Source: Hyalangium versicolor (GTDB lineage: Bacteria; Myxococcota; Myxococcia; Myxococcales; Myxococcaceae). From it: a stretch of 64,000 bases of DNA. The notes beneath the pieces were generated by a model, which saw only the letters and a program-made list of their open reading frames with translations, was not told the origin of the DNA and ran no database searches. The stretch spans positions 18,351 through 82,350 of the forward strand of contig NZ_JAHXBF010000043.1 in assembly GCF_020103695.1 (NCBI RefSeq), written 5' to 3'. Shown in pieces: positions 40,727 to 50,283 of the stretch (its first letter is position 1; the number at the start of each line of letters is the position of its first letter). The translations under genes and the position numbers were made by a program.

Positions 40727-41910
40727 GCGTCAGACTGCGGCAGTGGAAGACCAAGGAGGGCAAGGTGCAAGAGGCGTGGTGGGTGGACGTCAAGTACCAG
40801 CACCCAAGCGGCAGGGTGGAGCGCATCCGCAAGGCTTCGCCCATCAATACCCGCAGGGGTGCCGAGGAATACGAGCGTCAGATCCGCCATGCTCTCCTGA
40901 CCGGCTCCTTCGGAAAGGAGAACAGCGCGGGCCGAGTCCCAACCCTCGGGGAGTTCGTTCCGCGCTTCCTGACGTACAGCGAGAACAACAACAAGCACTC
41001 AAGCGTCGTCACCAAGCGGCAGATCCTGGATGACCACCTGATCCCCGCGTTCGGCAACATGCCCCTTGATGCCATCGGTCCAGCGGAGATCGAAGACTTC
41101 AAGGCGGCCATGCGTAAGAAGCCCTCTGGCGCCAGAGCCCGGAAGGAAGCCCCCACGCGGGCGGCCCTCCTCAAGCGCAAGGGCTCCGGTGCGGTGAAGT
41201 TGCTCTCACTCAAGTCGATCAACAACGTCCTGACCGTGCTGCACAAGTTGCTGGCACTGGCCCAGGAACAGGGCGTGCTCCAACACGTCCCGCGCGTCAA
41301 ACTGTTCAAGACGGACAAGCCCGCCTTTGACTTCCTCACCTTCGAGGAAGCTGAGCAACTGATCAACGCCACTGAACCGGAGTGGCGGACGCTGATCCTC
41401 GTAGCGCTCAAGACGGGGCTGCGGCTTGGGGAACTGATCGGGCTCCAGTGGGCAGACCTGGACTTGCAGCGCGGCAAGATCAACGTGCGCCGGACCATCT
41501 GGCGCGGTGTGGTGGGGCTGCCGAAGGGTGGACGGGAAAGAACAGTGGACCTGCCCGCGTCGGCTGGCGAAGCACTCAAGGCGCACCGTCACCTGTGCGG
41601 CCCTTACGTGTTCTGCCAGCCGGATGGCCAGCCGCTCACCGCTGGGATGCTCAAGCACCCGCTGCTGCGGGCGCTGCGCATGGCGGGCATCAGCCGTTCA
41701 GAGGGCATCATCGGGTGGCACGATCTGCGGCACACCTACGGCAGCCATCTTGCGATGCGGGGCGTTGCGCTCAAGGTCATTCAGGAGTTGATGGGTCACG
41801 CCACCATCGAGATGACCATGAGGTACGCGCACCTGTCGCCCGAGGCGCGGGAGAGCGCGGTGCAGGAGTTGGATCGTCCCATCCCCCAGCCGCGCGCCGC
41901 TCTGGGCTAG
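40723..41910 (+). CDS. Tyrosine recombinase/integrase of element B
   Basis: A 395-residue integrase. Residues 1-65 form an arm-binding domain, ~73-195 a SAM-like core-binding domain with a basic insert (RKKPSGARARKEAPTRAALL), and 205-375 the catalytic domain. Catalytic residues are Arg234 (TGLRLGELIGL), Lys268 (LPKGGRERTV), His333/Arg336 (WHDLRHTYGSH), His359 (LMGHATIEMT) and Tyr368 (MRYAHLS). It is translationally coupled to the upstream HTH gene and ends 90 bases before attachment copy 3, the usual position of int next to att. Confidence 0.92.
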   Translation: MSVRLRQWKTKEGKVQEAWWVDVKYQHPSGRVERIRKASPINTRRGAEEYERQIRHALLTGSFGKENSAGRVPTLGEFVPRFLTYSENNNKHSSVVTKRQILDDHLIPAFGNMPLDAIGPAEIEDFKAAMRKKPSGARARKEAPTRAALLKRKGSGAVKLLSLKSINNVLTVLHKLLALAQEQGVLQHVPRVKLFKTDKPAFDFLTFEEAEQLINATEPEWRTLILVALKTGLRLGELIGLQWADLDLQRGKINVRRTIWRGVVGLPKGGRERTVDLPASAGEALKAHRHLCGPYVFCQPDGQPLTAGMLKHPLLRALRMAGISRSEGIIGWHDLRHTYGSHLAMRGVALKVIQELMGHATIEMTMRYAHLSPEARESAVQELDRPIPQPRAALG

Positions 41911-41956
41911 AGACGCCAGAGGGGCACACTGAGGTCACATGATGAAAACGAGGACA

Positions 41957-41990
41957 AAGAAAAACCCAGCAACCCTGTGAGATTGCTGGG
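41957..41990 (-). terminator. Rho-independent terminator, minus strand
   Basis: Minus strand: CCCAGCAA, a ten-base loop, TTGCTGGG, then TTTTTCTTT. It directly follows the 3' end of the tRNA-like core at 42001, as a terminator of a leftward RNA gene would. Only the right arm of this hairpin survives at attachment copy 1. Confidence 0.7.
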
Positions 41991-42031
41991 CTTCTCGGGA
42001 TGGAGGCGGCGGGAATCGAACCCGCCGCCGG
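41978..42031 (-). repeat. Attachment-site copy 3: tRNA/tmRNA 3'-end-like sequence
   Basis: Fifty-four bases identical to 15936-15989. It includes the 25-base T-arm/acceptor core at 42001-42025 and part of the adjoining terminator. The 5' half of a tRNA or tmRNA is not found to its right (no matching acceptor strand in the next 100 bases), so the gene was not restored here. AATGTAGCAAGGCACGTCGC at 42046-42065 repeats the flank of copy 1. Confidence 0.72.
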
Positions 42032-42129
42032 GAACATCCGGCCAGAATGTAGCAAGGCACGTCGCGGCGGCGGTGGAAGTCTTGGAAGGGGGCAACCCAG
42101 CTCAGCCCATATGAGCCTGCGGGAGCCGC

Positions 42130-43449
42130 TCAGTACCCCACGTGCAGGCGCCCGGGGGGCAGCGCCGCTTCCAGGCGCTTCACCTCCGGCTCGGGGATGC
42201 GGTCGAGCCCGAGCTTGAACTGCTTGAGCCGCGCGAGCGGCGCGAGGTCCTCCGGCAGCGCAACCAGCTCGCCCTGGAAGAAGCCGGCATGCGTCAGCCT
42301 CGGCAGCCGGCCGAGCCCGTCCACCAGGGTCTGCACTCGGTCCGGTGTCATCTTGTAGAAGCGCCACCACCAGAGCTTCTTCAGTCGCGGCAGCCGGGTC
42401 AGCACCTCGGGGAAGCCCTCCAGGGCCATGGCATCGAGGTACAGCTCCTCCAGCGACTCCAGCTCGCCGAACGCCTCCGGGAGCCGGGCGAGCGCGTTGC
42501 AGTACCGAAGGCTCAGCTTCTTCAGCGCAGGGAGGCGGCAAAGCTCCACCGGCAGGGACTTCAGCGGCAGGCTCTCCAGGCTGAGGCTTCGCAGCCCGCG
42601 CAGCTCGCCAATGCGCGGGGAGAGCTCCGCGATGTCGTTGGTGTCCAGTGTGAGGCCCTCCAGCCCGGTGAGGGAGAAGAGCTCCTCGGGAAGGGCCGTC
42701 AGCTTCTTTTGCGCGAGCCCGAGCCGCGGGGCCTTCTCGCCCCGTGCCACCTTCTCCCTCACCGCGGCAATGGCCTTCTCCACGGGGCCGAGCCGGGTGT
42801 CCGCCAGCACAGGCGTCCCCGCGCGCAGCTTCGCGAGGAGCCCCTTCCGGTCGAGCGTCGAGTCGGTGACGCCGTCCTCGTCTTCGTCCTCCACGTTGAA
42901 GGTGCCCGGCAGGAGCGCCTCGTGCGGCTCCAGGGTCCTGCGCGGCCGTCCCGTCGCGGTGAGCTTGCTGCCCACGAGCGCGTCCACGTCCAGCGCGCCG
43001 TGCACCTCGAGGTGGTGGTGCTCCTCGACGAGCGCACGCGCCCTCAACCCTCCACCCACGCAGAAGACATCATCCCCGAGCGAATCGCCGAAGAGGAGCC
43101 CCCGAATCCGGACGTTGCCCACGATGAACATGGCGGAGAACGTGGCGACGTTCTCCACCTCCAGGTCTCCCAGCACCACCAGAAGGGTGTGGTCTGCCGC
43201 GTGGCCATCCTCCAGCAGCCCCTTCAGCCGGACGCTACCGGAGACGACGAGCGGCAGCGGGCCGATGACGAGCGAGTCGGCCTCCAAATCGCCCTCATGG
43301 AAGAGGACGCCCTGCTCGGTGATGCCCCTCCACCACGAGGCCAGCTTCTCCCGCAGCTCGGGCGTCGCCACCGCCTCCACGCGAGACCACGCCTCCTGCG
43401 CGGAGGCCTCACGCCCCCAGACCTTCACTCCCTCCTGCTTCGGCGCCAT
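42130..43449 (-). CDS. Leucine-rich repeat protein
   Basis: A 439-residue protein. The first ~220 residues form a beta-solenoid-like region (repeats such as HEGDLEADSLVIGPLPLVVS and LLVVLGDLEVENVATFSAMF), reminiscent of polymer-forming or right-handed helix folds. Residues ~240-430 form six to seven LRRs (LTALPEELFSLTGLEGLTLD, LKSLPVELCRLPALKKLSLR). There is no signal peptide, so it is probably cytoplasmic. The start at 43449 has GGGAGG about eight bases upstream. The partner is unknown. Confidence 0.85.
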   Translation of the reverse strand: MAPKQEGVKVWGREASAQEAWSRVEAVATPELREKLASWWRGITEQGVLFHEGDLEADSLVIGPLPLVVSGSVRLKGLLEDGHAADHTLLVVLGDLEVENVATFSAMFIVGNVRIRGLLFGDSLGDDVFCVGGGLRARALVEEHHHLEVHGALDVDALVGSKLTATGRPRRTLEPHEALLPGTFNVEDEDEDGVTDSTLDRKGLLAKLRAGTPVLADTRLGPVEKAIAAVREKVARGEKAPRLGLAQKKLTALPEELFSLTGLEGLTLDTNDIAELSPRIGELRGLRSLSLESLPLKSLPVELCRLPALKKLSLRYCNALARLPEAFGELESLEELYLDAMALEGFPEVLTRLPRLKKLWWWRFYKMTPDRVQTLVDGLGRLPRLTHAGFFQGELVALPEDLAPLARLKQFKLGLDRIPEPEVKRLEAALPPGRLHVGY

Positions 43450-43507
43450 GCCCCGGTCCTCCCTTCCTGATGAACATCAGGCCATGAAGACACCGGCGCA
43501 ACAACCG

Positions 43508-45170
43508 TCAGCGGACGCGGTCGAACAGTGCGACGAAGGCCGGATCGTCTCGCAACGTGGCGAAGTCGGGGTCGTCCCGGAGCCCCGCACGGCGATGGGG
43601 AGGCGCGAGCGACAGGGCCTTGGAGATCAGCGGGTAGATCTTGTGGCGAGGCTTTCCGGTGAGCGCGAACGTACAGGCTTTGCAGTAGTAGGGGTGCCAG
43701 TAGCCAGGCTCTGCTTCGATCGAGCGCTCATAACAAGGGAGCGCCTCGCCATAGCGCTTCAGGTTGTTGAGGGCACTGCCCTTGGCCGACCACGCATACG
43801 CTGACTGGGGGTTGAGCTCGAGCGCGCGTTCGGCGAACTCCAGCGCGGCGGCCGGGTCGCGACGCCATGCGCGGGCGTTGGACTTGCCGACCCAGGCGCC
43901 CTCGAAGTTCCGCAGCCCCTCAGGCAGGTGCGGCCCCAGGCGGAGGATCTCATCGAACGTCGCCTCGGCTGCGACGGGATCGCCGACGACATCCATCATC
44001 CAGTGCAAGCTGGCGCGAGCGGTCCGGCCAGAATCCATGGTGCATCTTGATCCGGAAGAACTCACCCCACTCGACGAGGTCTCGGACGATCAGGGCGCGG
44101 GTGGCGGTATTGGAATCGCGCTCGAGCTGTGGCGTGACGTGATCGAACCAGGAGGTGAGCAGCGTGTCGGCGCGGCCGGTGCGGAAGAGCGCCTCGGCGT
44201 CGGGATTGAGCTTGCCCGCGGCAGACATGCGCAGGGCAGCGGCGAAGGCCTGCGCGGCGGACTCCTCGCTCCCTGCGTGCGCAAGCAAGTGACCGGTGAG
44301 CTGGTACATGAGCCGTGAGCGGTGCTCCGCGGGGATGTGGCTCAGCCACGAGAGCGCCTCGTCATCCCGTCCAACGCTGAAGGCGACGAGCGCCAGCGAT
44401 TGCAGCACTTCCGGACCTGCTCCGAGCGACACGGCCTGCTTGAAGCACTCCGCTGCCTGCTCGGGCTCGTCGAGGAGCCGGTACAGCTCGCCCTTCTGCT
44501 TCCACGCCCTCACGTTCTCGGCATCGAGCGCGAGCGCGCTGTCGAGCGCGGCCATGGCCTCCTGCGCAGTCTCGCCGCGCTTCTTGTCGCCAGGTGCCGA
44601 CGCCCCCACACGCCGAGCGTGATACTCGCCGTCGTACACCCGCTGCCGAGCCAGGAAGCGCCGCAGGTCATGGTCTTCTGGGGAGGCCTGGACGCGCTCC
44701 TCCCAGTGGCGATCGATGGCCTCGCTGGAGTCCTCGCCGCAGTCGCCGCGGAAGAAGCTCAGCTCGCCTCCTTCGATCCGATACTCATCGACGAAAGTGT
44801 CGTACTGCTCGGTGATGAAGAAGCGCGCATCCTCGACGTACAGCGCGATCGTCTTGAGCCCGCGGTAGATGTTCGCGTAGCCGGCGTAGGTGCGATCGCC
44901 TGTGTGATGAAGGTCGAGGAAGAGCCCGTCGGACTCGAAGTTGGCGTCCTCGCGACGGATCTCCGACCCTCCACGGAGCTGCAGGAACCCCCGGACCCAC
45001 TCCGGCAGTGACGCGTGAACCTCGCGCAGCTCGGACTCGAACTCCGGCCGCACGCGGAGGTAGGTACTGCGCCAGATATCGTAGACGGGGGTGACCTGCT
45101 CGGTGCGCAGCTCGTTGCGCACCTCCGAGAAGTCTCCGTCGATCGACGCCTCGAACTCGTCCTGGGTCAT
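43508..45170 (-). pseudogene. TPR-containing protein, frameshifted
   Basis: Two minus-strand frames, 43950-45170 and 43508-44065, join into one protein of about 550 residues. The N-terminal half is an unassigned domain (PVYDIWRSTYLRVRPEFESE, EWVRGFLQLRGGSEI). It is followed by TPR-like pairs (ALDAENVRAWKQKGELYRLL; ALELNPQSAYAWSAKGSALN). The lesion lies near 44010-44025, after KMHHGFWPD, where one extra base moves the frame. Whether this is a true mutation or a sequence error cannot be told here. No function can be given beyond protein-protein interaction. Confidence 0.75.
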
Positions 45171-45476
45171 TCAAGCCCATCATTCAGCCAGAGTTCACCC
45201 CGGAGCGCCGGTGTTCAAGCCACGGGCCTGGCCGAAGCCGGCGGCTGCGATTTCATACGATACAGCATCGGGACTGGTATCCGGCCCGAGTGAAGCGTTG
45301 CTCGGATCATCAAAGGGACACCCTTGCTCGTCAGCTGCCCTCCTCTGCCTCTCTGATCTCGCCCCTTCCCTCGAACGGAGACGGGAAAATGGACATGTAG
45401 ACCCGAAATGCCGGGTCCGGCTCTCTTTCTGTTTTGTCGGGCCTTTTTGGCCATGTCCCATTCCCTCGGAGGTCTC
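45171..45476. other. Intergenic region upstream of chitinase gene
   Basis: About 300 bases between divergent genes, so it should contain both promoters. A CCCGAAATGCCGGG inverted repeat lies at about 45401-45414, shortly before the chitinase leader. No gene is seen. Confidence 0.35.
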
Positions 45477-47318
45477 ATGAGCAGGACACGGAAGTTCCTC
45501 ATCGCCGGTCTGTTGAGCACACTCGCCGCATGTGGCGAGCAGGAGGCGCGGGAGCCAATGAGCTCCCAAGGGCTCGAGCTCGCGGCCAACGCTGCGGGGC
45601 TGACCGCCACCCCCAGCACCAGCTCGAGCTGGGAGGGCGGCTTCAATGGTGTGATCACCATCAAGAACACCACCAGCAGCCAGATCTCTGACTGGGCGGT
45701 GTCCTTCAAGTTCAACGGCAGCGCCGCCATCAGTGGTACGCCCTGGGGCGCCGGAGGTTCCGCCACCCAGGCGAGCGACGGGACGTGGACGGTCCTACCG
45801 AACACCTGGGGTGGCAACATCGTGCCGGCCAACGGCACCATCACCGTCACCTTCGGCGGTACGGGCACCTACAGTGGGATCAGCTCCTGCTCCATCAACG
45901 GCTACTCCTGTGGCGGGAGCCAGCCGCCTCCCACGGATACCTCTCCTCCTGCGGTCACCCTCACGGCCAGCCCGGCCAGCCTCACGGCCGCGGGCAGTGT
46001 GAGCCTCTCCGCACCGGCGACCGACAACGTGGGCGTGACAAAGGTCGAGTTCTACAAGAATGGGGCGCTGCTGAGCACGGACACCACCAGCCCCTTCGCC
46101 GCGTCGGACACCTTCAGCTCCAGCGCCCAGAACGGCACCTACGGCTACACGGCCAAGGCCTATGACGGCGCGGGGAATACCGCCACCTCCAGCGTGGCGA
46201 GCGTCATCGTCAACATCGGCGGCCTTCCTCCTCCGCCCCCGGGTGGGAGGATGTACATCGGCTATGCCAGCAGCTGGAACACGAGCATCAACGACCTCAC
46301 CCCCACCATCATCCCCAGCTACTACACGCACGTGAACCTCGCCTTCGTGCGGCCGGACATGGCGTACGTGAAGGGCTCGTACGAGTTCGATCAGGCCGTG
46401 GCGGGCTTCGAGTTCTTCGAGGGGGCCACGACGAACAACGGGCAGAAGAAGTTCACCCGGGATCAGGCGCTGACGCTCATCAACAACATCAGCGCGCTGC
46501 GCCAGCGTGGTACGCAGGTGTGGATCTCCGTCGGCGGCTGGAGCTACAGCCAAGGCAGCCAGTGGGCCAACTTCAACGCGGCGCATGTCGTGGACCTGGC
46601 GCAGGACCTCGGCGCCAGCGGCGTCGACATCGACTGGGAGTCCAGCGGCAGCAGCTGCAACAAGCTGACGGCGGACCAGTTCAGCTGCTCCAAGGACGGG
46701 GAGATCTCCAACATCATCACCAGCCTCTACAACACCATCCAGAGCCGGGGCCTGTCGCTGGGCATCTCGGTCGCCGGCTGGTCCACGGGCGCCTACTACG
46801 TGAAGGGCACGCCCTTCGAGGAGGGCAAGGTGCAGTGGGGCTCTCCCTTCGGTGGCACGATGTACACCGTGGTGAAGAACCACGGGAACAAGCTGCACCA
46901 CATCAACCTCATGTCCTACGACGGCGGCGATTATTACGATCCGCGTGAGGGCTATGAGTCCTACCGGGCCATCTACAGCGGCCCCATCGCCATGGGCCTG
47001 GAGATCGCTCCGGAGGGCGCGGGAGGCGCGACGCTCAAGCTCAACGCGGAGTCCGGCACGGTGTACGACGCCGAGATGCTCACCGGGCAGAACAACATGG
47101 CCACGAAGTATTACAACGTCCAGACGCTCGCCACGTACATGAAGAACAAGGGCAAGGCGACGGACGGAATGATGGTGTGGCAGATCTGGAAGGAGCGCGT
47201 CCACGCGCCAGCCCCCGCCGGAGCCGCGGGGGTGAACTCCGCCGGCCAGCTGGTCTGCCAGATCCTCGGCATCACCAGCAATTGCAACCAGAGCCTGCCC
47301 AGCCTCCCGAAGTACTAG
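45477..47318 (+). CDS. GH18 chitinase lipoprotein with cellulose/chitin-binding and Ig-like domains
   Basis: A 613-residue secreted enzyme. It has a lipoprotein signal (FLIAGLLSTLAACGEQ), a CBM2-like carbohydrate-binding domain (~residues 38-135, ending CSINGYSC) and an Ig-like domain (DTSPPAVTLTASPASLTAAG, ~143-240). The glycoside hydrolase family 18 barrel runs from about 248 and has the catalytic GVDIDWE (Asp384, Asp386, Glu388). Glu388 is the proton donor in hydrolysis of beta-1,4-GlcNAc links. The ATG at 45477 has GGAGG close upstream. It probably degrades fungal chitin at the cell surface. Confidence 0.92.
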   Translation: MSRTRKFLIAGLLSTLAACGEQEAREPMSSQGLELAANAAGLTATPSTSSSWEGGFNGVITIKNTTSSQISDWAVSFKFNGSAAISGTPWGAGGSATQASDGTWTVLPNTWGGNIVPANGTITVTFGGTGTYSGISSCSINGYSCGGSQPPPTDTSPPAVTLTASPASLTAAGSVSLSAPATDNVGVTKVEFYKNGALLSTDTTSPFAASDTFSSSAQNGTYGYTAKAYDGAGNTATSSVASVIVNIGGLPPPPPGGRMYIGYASSWNTSINDLTPTIIPSYYTHVNLAFVRPDMAYVKGSYEFDQAVAGFEFFEGATTNNGQKKFTRDQALTLINNISALRQRGTQVWISVGGWSYSQGSQWANFNAAHVVDLAQDLGASGVDIDWESSGSSCNKLTADQFSCSKDGEISNIITSLYNTIQSRGLSLGISVAGWSTGAYYVKGTPFEEGKVQWGSPFGGTMYTVVKNHGNKLHHINLMSYDGGDYYDPREGYESYRAIYSGPIAMGLEIAPEGAGGATLKLNAESGTVYDAEMLTGQNNMATKYYNVQTLATYMKNKGKATDGMMVWQIWKERVHAPAPAGAAGVNSAGQLVCQILGITSNCNQSLPSLPKY

Positions 47319-47472
47319 CACCAAACTCGCACGAGCCCCGAAACGGGTGACTTGCAAAACCCAGCCGGTGGTGGCCAGCACTCAGCGACTGCTGGTCTCC
47401 ACCGACACGGGCCTGCGCACCCTGCAGGACCTCATCGTCACCCCGCTCGGAGGGCTCGGAGGGCGTTTGGTG

Positions 47473-48012
47473 CTAGTAGCACGCGAGCTGAGGCGTGAAG
47501 TCGATGTGCCAGAACGACTTCATCTCCCCCTTCAACTGAGCGCACAGCGCCTTGAACGCGCTCTGCTTGGAGCGACAGTTCGGGTCCGTGTCCGCGCAGG
47601 CCATGGTGGCTTTGCCGCTGCAGCTCGCCAGCCAACCAGCGTAGGAGATCGGGGGCGGCTCGCCCGAGCAGTTCGAGCAGGCCAGCCTCGAGAAGTCGAG
47701 GGTGCCCTTGTAGTCCGTGACCCCTGTCCCCGAGCCAGGACCCACGCTCGTCAATCCTCCATGCTCCGCGCACGAGATCGATCCCAGGTCGACGTCCGCG
47801 GGACAGTCGATCTGGTAGGTGCCCTCGGAGAAACAGCGGACCTCGGTTCCATCACCACAGCGATAGACGTCGTAGCCGTTCGAGCAGACGATGACGTAGG
47901 CCCAGCTCACGGCTGGAACCGTCGCTGCCAGGAGGGCCACGGCCCCCAGGTACCGATGCAACGGAGCGCGGTGCCGACGCTCCTGCTCACCACAAACACC
48001 TGATCCAGACAT
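47473..48012 (-). CDS. Secreted Cys-rich hypothetical protein
   Basis: A 179-residue protein with a basic N-terminus, a signal peptide (YLGAVALLAATVPAVSWA) and about a dozen cysteines in the mature part (CSNGYDVYRCGDG, CFSEGTYQIDC, LACSNCSGEP). The pattern suggests a small disulfide-stabilised extracellular protein. I do not recognise a family. It stands alone between the chitinase and the beta-lactamase-fold gene. Confidence 0.7.
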   Translation of the reverse strand: MSGSGVCGEQERRHRAPLHRYLGAVALLAATVPAVSWAYVIVCSNGYDVYRCGDGTEVRCFSEGTYQIDCPADVDLGSISCAEHGGLTSVGPGSGTGVTDYKGTLDFSRLACSNCSGEPPPISYAGWLASCSGKATMACADTDPNCRSKQSAFKALCAQLKGEMKSFWHIDFTPQLACY

Positions 48013-48209
48013 TCAGCTCTCTCTTTCTGCATCCAGGGCAGCAGGACGACGGCCTGGAAGATGCGCTGCCCGTACATGGAGTGACGAGTTCTTTCTCCCA
48101 GAGTCCGGGATGGTAGGCCGCCTGCCTCAGAAGGTGGGAAGTTTTCGGCCGCGACCTTCCTGGCCGGGCTTCGAGCAGCCAGGCCCCGCGCGAGCGGGAA
48201 GGTTCGCCC

Positions 48210-49589
48210 CTAACGATCGGCGAGCGGCAGCCTGGCACCAATGAAGTCCGCGACATTGAGCGCATGCGGATGCCCCCGATTGGCCAGAACGATCACCTCG
48301 TACCCTGAGCGGGGATAGATGGCGAAGTCGGCGTTCACGCCCGGCGCACTGCCTCCATGTCCGTAATAGGCTTCGCCGTTGCGAACAGCCACGCGCAGGC
48401 CGAGCGACCATTGCGAATTCCCCGCCTGGACGTTGGCGGTCGTGAGCAATTCGAGGTGCCTGGCGTCGAGCAGCCTCGTTTCGCTCAACACCGTGCCGAA
48501 GCGATGCAGATCATCGAGGGTCGAATAGCCACCACCGGCAGGCAGCCCCACGTAGAAGGGCAGCGGCTTGAGACCTGGTTGCGTCGCCCCGGTACAGGGC
48601 ACCGCCGTGTTGCCGGCCGACGCCACGGGCGATGTCGATGACATGCCCGCGGTGCGAAAGACATTCCGCTCCAGATAGACATCCCAGCCCAGACCCGACA
48701 CCTGCTCGACGATGGCGCCGAGCAGAATGAAGCCGAAGTTGCTGTAGCCCCAACGCGAACCGGGTGGGAATGCGACCTCCCGCGCTCCGAAATGCCGGAT
48801 GAAGTCGGACGGAGTACGCAGCTGTGCCGCGTGCGCATCGTAATCGGCACCGAAGAAATCTCCCGTGCCGCCAGTGTGCGTCAGGAGATGCTGTACCGTT
48901 ACCTGCCGCGCGAGCGCCGTGTCTGGATAGGCAGGCAAGAGCGAAGCGAGTGTGTCGGTCAGGCCAAGCCGGCCGTCCTGTACGAGCTGCAGGACGGCAA
49001 CGGCCGTGAACATCTTGCCCATGGATCCGATGCAGAAGCGTGTGGCGGGCGTCGCCCCGTAGGCCTCTCGAAACAGGACGATCCCATCTTTCGCGACCAG
49101 CACCGCACCGGAGAAGCGGCCAGCAGTCGCCTCCTCCCGCAACCTTTGATGAAGCAGGGTCAACGCTTCGTGCTCGCCGAGCCGCCGAATGGCGAAATCC
49201 CCGGGAGGGGGCGCACCTTGGAAGGAGAGATCGTCGATTCGTCCGTCGCCGATCGACAGCACGACTCTGGAGAAGCGATCCCAGTTGCGATCCCGGACCC
49301 AGGCTGTGATCTGCCCCGGCGCGGTCTCCTCGTGACGCAGCAGGGTGAAGCCGCCCGTCGCCTCCCGGAGCCCGAGATCGTCATCCAGATACGGAACCAG
49401 GGTCGGCATGTGCGCTCTCACGAAGTCCGCATAGGTCGATGCACGCGCATCGTTGAATGCGGCAAGCCACTTCTCCAGCCAGGCTCCGGGCGCGACAGCC
49501 CGTACAACCGATGGCACCTGATGCTCGGGCCGTGGAACGCAGGCGAGCATCAACGAGGCGGCCATGAGTTCGCGTCTCGACAACCTCAT
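48210..49589 (-). CDS. Serine beta-lactamase-fold hydrolase (class C/PBP-like esterase family)
   Basis: A 459-residue secreted or lipid-anchored protein (signal SRRELMAASLMLACV). An N-terminal ~110-residue domain is followed by the beta-lactamase/D-Ala-D-Ala carboxypeptidase-like fold. SxxK is SMGK in FCIGSMGKMFTAV, YxN is YSN in WGYSNFGFILL, and the third motif is HGG in YGHGGSAPG. Likely a peptidase or esterase rather than a resistance enzyme. The start at 49589 overlaps the stop of the MarR gene (ATGA), so both form one operon under the palindrome at 50093. Confidence 0.88.
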   Translation of the reverse strand: MRLSRRELMAASLMLACVPRPEHQVPSVVRAVAPGAWLEKWLAAFNDARASTYADFVRAHMPTLVPYLDDDLGLREATGGFTLLRHEETAPGQITAWVRDRNWDRFSRVVLSIGDGRIDDLSFQGAPPPGDFAIRRLGEHEALTLLHQRLREEATAGRFSGAVLVAKDGIVLFREAYGATPATRFCIGSMGKMFTAVAVLQLVQDGRLGLTDTLASLLPAYPDTALARQVTVQHLLTHTGGTGDFFGADYDAHAAQLRTPSDFIRHFGAREVAFPPGSRWGYSNFGFILLGAIVEQVSGLGWDVYLERNVFRTAGMSSTSPVASAGNTAVPCTGATQPGLKPLPFYVGLPAGGGYSTLDDLHRFGTVLSETRLLDARHLELLTTANVQAGNSQWSLGLRVAVRNGEAYYGHGGSAPGVNADFAIYPRSGYEVIVLANRGHPHALNVADFIGARLPLADR

Positions 49590-50074
49590 CGCTTGCCTCT
49601 GGGCTTGTAGGCAGCGGAGATTCGATCGAAGAGGGACTGCCGCTCCAATGCCGCCTCCAATCGATCGAGAGACTCGATGAGGCCCCCTACCTCCGCGTCG
49701 AGTGAAAGGGAGGCCTGCTCGAAGGCAGCCCACAAGGGCTCCAGTCGGGCTGCGAGGGCTTTGCCCTGGGGGTTCAGGGACAAGAGGCGCCGACGGGCGT
49801 CCGAGGCGTCGGGCTCCTGCCGGATGAGGCCAGCCCTTTCCAGGGAGACACGGGTCTGACTGACGGAGACATGGGTGATGCCCAACGCCTCCGCCAGGGC
49901 TCCGACGCTCATGGGCCCGTTCAGCGCAAGCTGGTTCAGCACGCCGAACCAGCGCTGCTCGAACTCCACACCCTGAGCCGCGTAGGCGCGCGCCGCGTCA
50001 CTGTCGATCCGCTCGGAAAGCCGACGCAGACGCGCACCGATCGCCGCGCCAGCTTTCGCCCGCACGTAATCCAT
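49586..50074 (-). CDS. MarR-family transcriptional regulator
   Basis: A 162-residue winged-helix regulator. HTH region: MSVGALAEALGITHVSVSQT then RVSLERAGLIRQEPDASDARR, which contains the MarR wing. Helices at both ends form the dimer interface. ATG 50074 is chosen; GTG 50080 and TTG 50083 are possible. A perfect 14-base palindrome lies 19 bases upstream, the expected place for autorepression. It is translationally coupled to the beta-lactamase-fold gene, which is its likely target. Confidence 0.9.
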   Translation of the reverse strand: MDYVRAKAGAAIGARLRRLSERIDSDAARAYAAQGVEFEQRWFGVLNQLALNGPMSVGALAEALGITHVSVSQTRVSLERAGLIRQEPDASDARRRLLSLNPQGKALAARLEPLWAAFEQASLSLDAEVGGLIESLDRLEAALERQSLFDRISAAYKPRGKR

Positions 50075-50092
50075 GATCACCAACCTCTCATC

Positions 50093-50106
50093 CGTAGGCG
50101 CCTACG
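50093..50106. promoter_or_regulatory. Palindromic operator upstream of MarR gene
   Basis: CGTAGGCGCCTACG is a perfect inverted repeat 19 bases before the MarR ATG. Its size and position fit a MarR dimer site for autorepression of the MarR/beta-lactamase-fold operon. Confidence 0.6.
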
Positions 50107-50283
50107 TAACAGGCGATAAAACTCCGGTCAATGTCTGATGTGCTTCGCCCCCGCGCGGTCCCATGCTCCTCGTCTGGAAACCGTGACGGTCTTGCCGCGA
50201 GGGCAACACTGCCCTGCCCGCCCGAGGGCTACAGCGACCGCGTGTACGCTGCCAGAGTCATCGGCATGTCAAGACGATGTGGG

